DNA from: Oligoflexia bacterium
Lineage (GTDB): Bacteria; Bdellovibrionota; UBA1018
Direction: 5' to 3'
Length of the DNA: 13,535 nt
Assembly (NCBI GenBank): GCA_025352185.1
Contig: JANXTV010000013.1
Span: 1 to 13,535, forward strand
Notes under the pieces: generated by a model
The model's input: only the letters and a program-made list of their open reading frames with translations
Database searches by the model: none
Told to the model about the DNA's origin: nothing
Part shown: positions 6,646 to 13,535 of the stretch, one piece after another
How the letters are laid out: each line of letters opens with the position of its first letter
Numbering within the stretch: position 1 is the first letter of the stretch
Made by a program: the position numbers and the translations under genes

Positions 6646-6707
6646 CCTGCCTCCAGCAGCCTCAAAAAGGCCTCAGACAGCCTTCCGGCGAGAGATCGCC
6701 GGGCAGG
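6646..6707. other. Structured convergent intergenic region (three-way-junction-like)
   Basis: CCTGCC (6646-6651) can pair with GGCAGG (6702-6707). This closes over two adjacent hairpins, AAGGC/GCCTT (6667-6671 with 6680-6684) and CCGGCGA/TCGCCGG (6685-6691 with 6696-6702), the latter with a GAGA loop on the plus strand. One base, 6702, is shared between the outer stem and the second hairpin. Three copies of GCCTCA occur at 6659, 6670 and 6708. It lies between the stops of the methyltransferase and NamZ genes. It could be a shared 3' UTR structure, a terminator pair or a small RNA. Confidence 0.35.
6664..6684 (-). terminator. Candidate intrinsic terminator for the NamZ gene
   Basis: Read on the minus strand, AAGGC, an 8-nt loop and GCCTT form a 5-bp stem that runs directly into T residues (6664-6668, partly in the stem). 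It lies about 80 nt after the NamZ stop. A second hairpin GAGCGA/TCGCTC at 6737-6752 is nearer the stop but lacks a T run. Confidence 0.3.
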
Positions 6708-6763
6708 GCCTCATTCGGAGAAAAATCTCATTCAAAGAGCGAGATTTCGCTCGGGGGGAGCAA

Positions 6764-7978
6764 TCAATAAATCAAGTACGGTGCCCGGCGTTTTTCGAAG
6801 GCGGCGACCTCGGGGTCGATCACCTTACGAAACGTCGCCCACGGCGTTCCTTTTTTTACGGCTTCGACGAAGCTCCGACTGCCGTATCCTCTCGGGTCCA
6901 TTTTTGCGATACTCAGGCGCGTAGGAAACATCCGGATCAGAAGCGAGGCCACACGGTAGGTCACTTCGTCGGTACGGACTTCTCCGCCCGTCCATTTCAC
7001 CCGTACTCCGTTCGCAGTTTTTCCCTCGTAGTTCGAGCGGGTCACTCGCCACGAGTAGGGGGTGAAGGAAAGATTCGGGAAGGCCATGCGGTTTAATTCG
7101 GTGGCGAGGGTTTTACTCTCCGCCGGAGTAATCCACGGCGCGCCGAGAACGGAAAAAGCTTTTTCATTCGTAATCCCCCGCCCGACCGCGAGATTAAAAT
7201 CCTCGAGCGTCCCCCAGATCGCGTAGAGTCCCACTTGCTTCGGGGCCATGAGGGCCGGTGAAGGCGGGATCCATTTCCGGTCCGTAGACGCGAGCAAGTT
7301 CTCGCGCGTCCAGCCGGTCGCGGGAACGACGGTAATCTGCCCGCCCCATTTTTTTTCGGCGTTAATGAGGAGGGCTAACTCTCCGAGCGTCATCCCGTGA
7401 CGAGTCGGAATCGTATGGTACGCGGTGAAACTTTCCGCGAGCGCCGCCTCGAGCGTCTTTCCCTCGATAATTTTCCCACCGAGCAGATTCGGGCGATCGA
7501 GAATGATGATTTCGATTTTAAGCGGTGCGGCCGCTTTCATCACTTCGGCGATCGTCGCGATATAAGTATAATAACGAAGACCGACGTCCTGAAGGTCGAC
7601 GACAACCGCGTCGATACCGGCGAGGTTTTCGGGCGTCGGGGCGTGGGAATCACGCTTATAGAGAGAGATAATGGGGAGCTTCGTCGCGGGATCCACGCCG
7701 TCCTCGACCGTGTCGTCCGCGGCCGTGCGGAGTCCGTGTTCGGGCGCGAAGATGCGCTTGAGTCGGTACTCCTTAAATAGGAGATCGATCAGGTGCGCGC
7801 CGGCCTTATTTCGGCCGGCGGCGTGCGTGAGTACGGCGAGATTTTTCCCCTCGAGAAGGCGTGAAACGCTCGCTTCCGAAAGGCGATCGATGCCGTAATC
7901 GATCGCGGCGCGGGCCGGTGTCGCCCCGAGGGAAAGCGACGAAAGAAACAGCAGAACGCAGAAAATCCATTTTCTCAT
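6764..7978 (-). CDS. namZ: Exo-beta-N-acetylmuramidase NamZ (DUF1343, GH171 family)
   Basis: Predicted to release MurNAc from the non-reducing end of peptidoglycan fragments, a step in muropeptide breakdown or recycling. The 404-residue protein begins with a signal peptide (residues 1-24, hydrophobic core then PARA), so it is exported. Family landmarks in order are G-x-D-R-L at 29-33, VLTHAAG at 49-55 (the usual TNQTG position), FAPEHG at 77-82, DLQDVGLRYYTY at 128-139, DRPN at 161-164, the IPTRHGMT run ending at 197, PPSPALM at 238-244 and GAPW at 279-282. The usual EGTNLSxGRGT segment reads instead as GTLEDFNLAVGRGIT, a subgroup difference. It is preceded by a possible SD (AGGGG, minus strand) 6 nt from the ATG. 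It lies 112 nt downstream of the GNAT gene in the same orientation, with the hexamer array between them. Family call is strong; substrate specificity is inferred. Confidence 0.9.
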   Translation of the reverse strand: MRKWIFCVLLFLSSLSLGATPARAAIDYGIDRLSEASVSRLLEGKNLAVLTHAAGRNKAGAHLIDLLFKEYRLKRIFAPEHGLRTAADDTVEDGVDPATKLPIISLYKRDSHAPTPENLAGIDAVVVDLQDVGLRYYTYIATIAEVMKAAAPLKIEIIILDRPNLLGGKIIEGKTLEAALAESFTAYHTIPTRHGMTLGELALLINAEKKWGGQITVVPATGWTRENLLASTDRKWIPPSPALMAPKQVGLYAIWGTLEDFNLAVGRGITNEKAFSVLGAPWITPAESKTLATELNRMAFPNLSFTPYSWRVTRSNYEGKTANGVRVKWTGGEVRTDEVTYRVASLLIRMFPTRLSIAKMDPRGYGSRSFVEAVKKGTPWATFRKVIDPEVAAFEKRRAPYLIY

Positions 7979-8021
7979 CTGGGACCCCTTTTAAAGAAAT
8001 CCATTCCGAGGACTTCTTTCA

Positions 8022-8092
8022 CCAAAACCGAATCCGAAACTGTACTGAAACGGAAACTGAAACTAATACCGATCCTGATTCTTACCGTGATT
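8022..8092. repeat. Degenerate hexanucleotide array between the GNAT and NamZ genes
   Basis: Twelve successive units follow a 6-bp period on the plus strand: CCAAAA, CCGAAT, CCGAAA, CTGTA (one base short), CTGAAA, CGGAAA, CTGAAA, CTAATA, CCGATC, CTGATT, CTTACC and GTGATT. Most units begin C-T/C-G-A. Hypothetical translations alternate in dipeptides (for example TETETETNTDPD), which reflects the period and not a gene. The array runs into the stop codon of the GNAT gene at 8091-8093. Confidence 0.6.
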
Positions 8093-8711
8093 ACCAACTC
8101 ACATCGAGCGCCGGCAGACCCTCGAGCGAAAGTCGCGCGTAAATATTCGTGTCCGTTGCACCGAGCGTGGGATCGGAATACGTATCTTGATTCCGAAGGC
8201 AACCTTCGAACTTAAAACCGAGACGGTCAGCGATGACCGTACTTTTCGTATTCCCCGCATTAATGTGTAGGGTAACTCTCCGCGCGCCGAGAGCGCCGAA
8301 ACAAAAACGCGTGAGCGCATTCGTCGTTTCGGTGACGTAGCCCTTCCCCGACTCTGAACTTCGAATCCAGTAACCGATCTCGAATATTCCGTGTTCGAGG
8401 TTAAAACGGTGGAGTCCGGTACCGCCGAGGTACTTTCCCGATTCGCGGTGGATGATCTGCATCCGCAGGTCTTCGCGGAGGATAAACTTCGCGCACGACT
8501 GCCGGATGTTTTCTTCCGACTCGGCTACGGTCGGCGGCGCGGTTCGTGCCCACGGCATCCACGGGCGCAAATCGGCATTACTTTCGAGAAGCGCCTCGTT
8601 CAGAAGTTTCCCGTCGCCCGGTTCGCAGGCCCGAATAAGAAGTCGCGAAGTCGTGATCGGCATCGGCACATCGACGAGGATCGCTTTAAACGGAGGCTTC
8701 GGATTCGACAC
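8091..8711 (-). CDS. GNAT-family N-acetyltransferase, RimJ/RimL type
   Basis: Transfers an acetyl group from acetyl-CoA to an amine. Members of this subgroup include those acting on ribosomal-protein N-termini, but substrates vary. The 206-residue protein shows the family N-terminus (PITTSRLLIRACEPGD at 18-33), LRPWMPWA at 48-55 and a strand with GGTGLHRFN at 96-104. The acetyl-CoA loop lies in IRSSESGKGYVTE at 116-128, followed by FGALGARRVTLHINAGNTKS and the C-terminal LGFKFEG. The start is a GTG at 8711, 5 nt after the stop of the Hpt-like gene, implying translational coupling. A later ATG at 8663 (residue 17, just before the conserved PITTSRL) is an alternative start; neither has a strong ribosome binding site. 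It sits in the cheY-Hpt run, but a functional link to signalling is not evident. Confidence 0.92.
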   Translation of the reverse strand: MSNPKPPFKAILVDVPMPITTSRLLIRACEPGDGKLLNEALLESNADLRPWMPWARTAPPTVAESEENIRQSCAKFILREDLRMQIIHRESGKYLGGTGLHRFNLEHGIFEIGYWIRSSESGKGYVTETTNALTRFCFGALGARRVTLHINAGNTKSTVIADRLGFKFEGCLRNQDTYSDPTLGATDTNIYARLSLEGLPALDVSW

Positions 8712-8716
8712 GGATC

Positions 8717-9166
8717 TTAGGTCTCGCCGCGAAGGAGTTTTTCGATTTCGTCCGCCGAAACCGTCTCGCGCGCGCCGCCGAGGGACCGCAGGGTCGCCTG
8801 GAGTCGGTTCTTCAGAATATCCTGCTCTTCGGCCGTTTCGGCGCTCGAGTTTTCAAGTAAGAATTTCACCGTCGTCAGCGCATCCCAAAGGGCAGCCACG
8901 CATTTCTTGATTTGTGATCCCTTCTCAACACTCGGACCCTTCACCGCAATCTCTTCACCAAACCCCGCCATTTCGGCGATCGGATCGAGCCCAAGCTGCT
9001 GCGCCGTTCCCCGAATGGTAAACATCATTTCCGAAAAGTGCGTGAATTCACCCTTATTTCCGTGCGGATCCGATTCGATCAGTTTCAGTGAATGTTCGGC
9101 CGTTTTCGCAAATCCGGCTAACTCGGTCGTAAATTCTTGGAGCTTCTGGCTTCTTTCGTCGCTCAT
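8717..9166 (-). CDS. Hpt-like helical protein lacking the phospho-acceptor histidine
   Basis: A 149-residue, mostly helical cytoplasmic protein. Residues 42-60 read as a histidine phosphotransfer core, with MFTIRGTAQQLGL at 48-60 matching the H-T-L-K-G-x-A-x-x-L-G pattern. Phe49 stands where the phosphorylated His should be. The flanking helices (F-x-x-x-A-x-x-SLKLIE before, IAEMAGFGEEI after) fit the four-helix bundle. His25 and His43 are the only nearby histidines and do not align with the motif. The gene starts 3 nt after the stop of the CheY-like gene and ends 5 nt before the GNAT gene, so all three are likely one transcript. It may bind a receiver domain without phosphotransfer, for example as a partner or decoy of the adjacent regulator. 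Hpt resemblance is by motif, not search, and a distant non-Hpt helical protein remains possible. Confidence 0.65.
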   Translation of the reverse strand: MSDERSQKLQEFTTELAGFAKTAEHSLKLIESDPHGNKGEFTHFSEMMFTIRGTAQQLGLDPIAEMAGFGEEIAVKGPSVEKGSQIKKCVAALWDALTTVKFLLENSSAETAEEQDILKNRLQATLRSLGGARETVSADEIEKLLRGET

Positions 9167-9169
9167 GAT

Positions 9170-9562
9170 TTAGAGGACCTTCCTTTTCAGAAGTGCGCCC
9201 ATCACTTTTAGTCGTGCGTGTTCAGTCGTGAACGGTTTCATGATGTAGTCGTCGAGTCCGGACTTTAGCGCTTCGAGCACGCGTTCTTTAGTGCCTTCGG
9301 CGGTGAGCATGACGAAAGTAGTGTTCTTGAGTTCTTCTTTATTTCGAATTTCTTTTAGAAGTTCGAGACCCGACATCGGCGCCATGTGCCAGTCGCAGAG
9401 AAGAAGGTGCGCAGCGCCTTCATTCATCATCCGTAAAGCCTCGAGTCCGTTCGCAGCCGAGCGAATTTTTTCAAATCCACAACTCCGAAGGATTTCCTTC
9501 ACTTGAATACGCATCGACTGAACGTCGTCGACCACGATGATCTGTATGTCTGCGGGTGTCAT
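9170..9562 (-). CDS. CheY-like single-domain response regulator
   Basis: A stand-alone receiver domain of 130 residues that accepts phosphate from a histidine kinase and signals by protein contact. All key residues are present: acidic pair Asp12-Asp13, phospho-acceptor Asp57 in LLCDWHM, Thr87 in MLTAEG and Lys109 in IMKPF. The Trp after Asp57 and the MSGLELLKEIR stretch are close to chemotaxis CheY. There is no output domain. It is the first gene of a tight minus-strand run with the Hpt-like and GNAT genes, and diverges from the helicase gene across 71 bp. Only AAAAGA stands before the ATG, so the ribosome binding site is weak. No kinase, receptor or flagellar gene is in view, so the pathway is not known. 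Calling it chemotactic would be a guess. Confidence 0.94.
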   Translation of the reverse strand: MTPADIQIIVVDDVQSMRIQVKEILRSCGFEKIRSAANGLEALRMMNEGAAHLLLCDWHMAPMSGLELLKEIRNKEELKNTTFVMLTAEGTKERVLEALKSGLDDYIMKPFTTEHARLKVMGALLKRKVL

Positions 9563-9593
9563 TCTTTTATAATTGTACCCGTTGAAATCGAGA

Positions 9594-9623
9594 TTGAGGA
9601 GTCCTTCGTCTCTCGAGTATAAG
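9594..9623 (+). promoter_or_regulatory. Candidate promoter giving a near-leaderless helicase mRNA
   Basis: TTGAGG (9594-9599) and TATAAG (9618-9623) are separated by 18 bp and match consensus at 4 of 6 and 5 of 6 positions. Transcription would begin at about 9630, within a few bases of the ATG at 9634. No Shine-Dalgarno precedes that ATG, which agrees with a leaderless start. Confidence 0.4.
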
Positions 9624-9633
9624 TTAGCACCTA

Positions 9634-11798
<2,165 letters not shown>

Positions 11799-11802
<4 letters not shown>

Positions 11803-13091
11803 CCCGAGAATTCCCGAAAGGGTTTCTCTGGGGAACTGCGACCGCCGCTCACCAAGTCGAGGGGAATAATATCCACTCCGACTGGTGGGAGTGGGAAAAA
11901 ATTCCCGGGAAAATAAAAAAGAACGAGCGGAGCGGGATCGCCTGCGATCACTGGGGAAGATTCGAAGTGGATCTTTCACTCATGCGGGAACTGGGCGTGA
12001 ACGCTTATCGCTTTTCGATCGAATGGGCAAAGATCGAACCGCGCGAAGGCGAAATGAACGACGAGGCGATTCGCCATTACCAAAATGTCGTCCGCCTTCT
12101 CCTCGGGGCCGGGATCGAACCGCTCATCACCCTCCACCATTTCACTTCTCCCCGCTGGTGGGCGGAGCGTGGCCTCTGGGCCGCGCCGGGCGCGGCGACG
12201 GCGTTCTGTGGATATGCGAAGTTAGTTTACCGCGAAATAGCGGCCGAATGCACGCGCTTCACCACGGTAAACGAACCCCTGGTCCACCTCGGCGGAGCTT
12301 ATGTCCTCGGGCTCACACCCCCCGAGAAAAAAGGATTCTTAAATCTGAAGGCTCCCCTGGTGGGTATGCTGGAATGCCACCGCGACGCGTACTGGGCACT
12401 TCACGCGGACGCGGCGGAGCGCGGAAGAAAAATCGATATCGGGATGGCTCATCACGTGCGCGTCTTCGACCCGAAGCGCCGATGGAATCCCGTCGATATC
12501 CTAACGGCCGGGGCACTCGACCGAGCGTTTAATTGGACGCTCCCCGATGCCCTCGAGACCGGAAAACTTCGAATGAAAATTCCCGGACTCGTGAATATTG
12601 ACCTCGAGATCCCCGGGCTCGCACGGACCCAAGACTCATTCGGACTGAATTATTATTCACGCGACCTCGTCACTCTGGGATTTAAAGATGGACGGCTGGA
12701 GCCCGTTCTATCGCCAAAAAGTGGGCGGCCGACGAATGATCTGGGTTGGGAACTCTATCCGGAAGGTTTTCTTCGGTCGCTTCGCCGTGTGCACGAGCGG
12801 TATCCCCGCCTTTCGGTCCTCGTCACCGAAAATGGAATCGCCGACCACGCGGATCGTAACCGGAGCGAGTTCATCCGGGAGCATGTCGACACCCTGTCGG
12901 CGGCGGTTAGCGAGGGAATTCCGGTCACCGGATACCTTTACTGGTCTCTCCTCGATAATTTCGAATGGATCGAAGGATTCGACCCTCGTTTTGGATTGGT
13001 GGAAATGGATTACCGGGATCTTTCGCGGAAGCCACGACCGAGCTTCTATAAGTACCGGGACCTGATTCGCGCTCACGCGCCTTCCCCTTGA
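11799..13091 (+). CDS. Glycoside hydrolase family 1 beta-glucosidase-like enzyme
   Basis: Retaining glycosidase of the (beta/alpha)8 fold that hydrolyses beta-linked glucosides, galactosides or related sugars. The 430 residues begin with FPKGFLWGTATAAHQVEG (5-22), the GH1 N-terminal signature. Then come NAYRFSIEW (68-76), a TLHHFTSPRWW sugar-pocket stretch (111-121), acid/base Glu159 in TVNEP, NYYSRD (284-289), nucleophile Glu344 in VTENG, and YWSLLDNFEW (381-390). Both catalytic residues are intact. There is no signal peptide, so it acts in the cytoplasm. The start is a GTG at 11799 overlapping the helicase TGA, with GGAAAGG 4 nt upstream as ribosome binding site. Length is slightly below the typical 440-480. 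No sugar transporter or regulator is nearby, so its substrate and its pairing with a helicase remain unexplained. Confidence 0.96.
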
Positions 13092-13116
13092 GCAGGAAAC
13101 CGATTACGCTGAGACG

Positions 13117-13535
13117 GTGACGTCACGACTTCGAAACCTACCCCTTCCGCTGATCATCCTGTTCTTCGCGATTACGCTCGGGATCGATCAAGTTCTTAAA
13201 CAATGGGCCATGGGACTTGACGAACCCGTGACGCTACTCGGACTCCGATTCTTCCCCGTGGGTAACCGTGGGGTACTCGGGGGATTCCTCGCGGACCTCG
13301 ACCCGTGGATTATTCGCATTTTTTTCACCGTCCTTTTCGGGTTCCTTTGCATCGGGAGCGCACTCACGGTGCACTTCCTTCGCTGGCGAGCCGTCCCTTG
13401 GTTAAAGACCGGATTAATTATCTATATCGCGGGAATCTTCGGTAACGTGTTCGACCGCATGACTTCGGGAGAGGTGGTCGACTATCTCCTCATTCCGACG
13501 GGTAACGGCGAAGGTATGGCCTTTAACTTCGCCGA
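13117..13535 (+). CDS. lspA: Lipoprotein signal peptidase (signal peptidase II), 3' end outside window
   Basis: Inner-membrane aspartyl protease that removes signal peptides from lipid-modified prolipoproteins, such as the MltD encoded at the other end of the window. The visible 139 residues show a first membrane segment (LIILFFAITLGI, 12-23) and DQxxK at 24-28. A loop with GNRGVLGGF at 49-57, two more hydrophobic segments (about 65-88 and 99-110) and GNVFDR at 109-114 follow. VVDYL at 120-124 carries the first catalytic Asp, Asp122. The window ends in AFNFA, with the last two bases GA consistent with the second catalytic Asp. The start is a GTG at 13117, 25 nt after the glycosidase stop; the only purine run, AGGAAA, is rather distant. 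The usual NTGAAF-type motif is altered to NRGVLGGF. It is probably co-transcribed with the helicase and glycosidase genes. Confidence 0.92.
   Translation, partial: MTSRLRNLPLPLIILFFAITLGIDQVLKQWAMGLDEPVTLLGLRFFPVGNRGVLGGFLADLDPWIIRIFFTVLFGFLCIGSALTVHFLRWRAVPWLKTGLIIYIAGIFGNVFDRMTSGEVVDYLLIPTGNGEGMAFNFA

Noticed and set aside
7861..8142. Plus-strand open frame with TETETETNTDPD-like repeats
   Set aside because: It lies antisense to the NamZ start and GNAT end. The dipeptide pattern is a by-product of the 6-bp period, and no ribosome binding site or domain supports it.
9568..9573. Plus-strand TATAAT as the helicase -10
   Set aside because: No acceptable -35 at the right spacing upstream. It lies within the first bases before the divergent cheY start, and the 9618 element with its -35 fits better.

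Overview
The window looks like chromosomal core sequence from a Gram-negative bacterium. Genes are tightly packed on both strands, with a lipoprotein-type murein hydrolase, a lipoprotein signal peptidase and a single-domain CheY-like regulator. A DUF507-like protein, a DUF1343/NamZ murein hydrolase and an Rsm22-type methyltransferase together suggest a deltaproteobacterial or Bdellovibrionota-like lineage. That placement is an inference from gene content only. I see no tRNA, rRNA, CRISPR array, insertion sequence or integrase. Codon style is uniform throughout (many TTC-GA and CTC-GA junctions).

Layout. Positions 1-195 hold the end of an unrecognised plus-strand gene. A convergent minus-strand block follows. 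It holds an MltD-type lytic transglycosylase (234-1838), a small exported hypothetical protein (1989-2267), an AT-rich regulatory gap (2268-2526), a DUF507-like protein (2527-2970), a PHA-granule-type small protein (3079-3381) and a 613-residue biotin-carboxylase-like protein (3391-5232). Diverging from this block is an Rsm22-family rRNA methyltransferase (5283-6617, plus). After a structured convergent gap comes a second minus-strand run. Read in its own direction, it is CheY-like regulator (9562-9170), Hpt-like protein (9166-8717), GNAT acetyltransferase (8711-8091) and NamZ-type exo-muramidase (7978-6764). The first three are separated by only 3-5 nt, and a degenerate hexanucleotide array sits before the fourth. 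Diverging from cheY is a plus-strand run: a Rep/UvrD helicase (9634-11802), a GH1 glycosidase overlapping it by 4 nt (11799-13091), and lspA, which runs off the window end (13117-13535).

How the parts relate. MltD and NamZ act on peptidoglycan, one cutting strands and one trimming MurNAc ends. LspA would remove the MltD lipoprotein signal peptide. Rsm22 and the GNAT protein fit ribosome-related modification.

The two most interesting items are apparent pseudo-enzymes. The carboxylase-like protein keeps the full fold order of an acyl-CoA carboxylase alpha chain but lacks the glycine-rich ATP loop, the catalytic glutamate and the biotin-accepting lysine. The Hpt-like protein next to cheY has Phe where the phosphorylated His should be. 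Secondary points are a period-6 array at 8022-8092, a promoter with a 10-bp inverted repeat in the AT-rich gap, a three-way-junction-like structure between convergent genes, and a probable near-leaderless helicase transcript.
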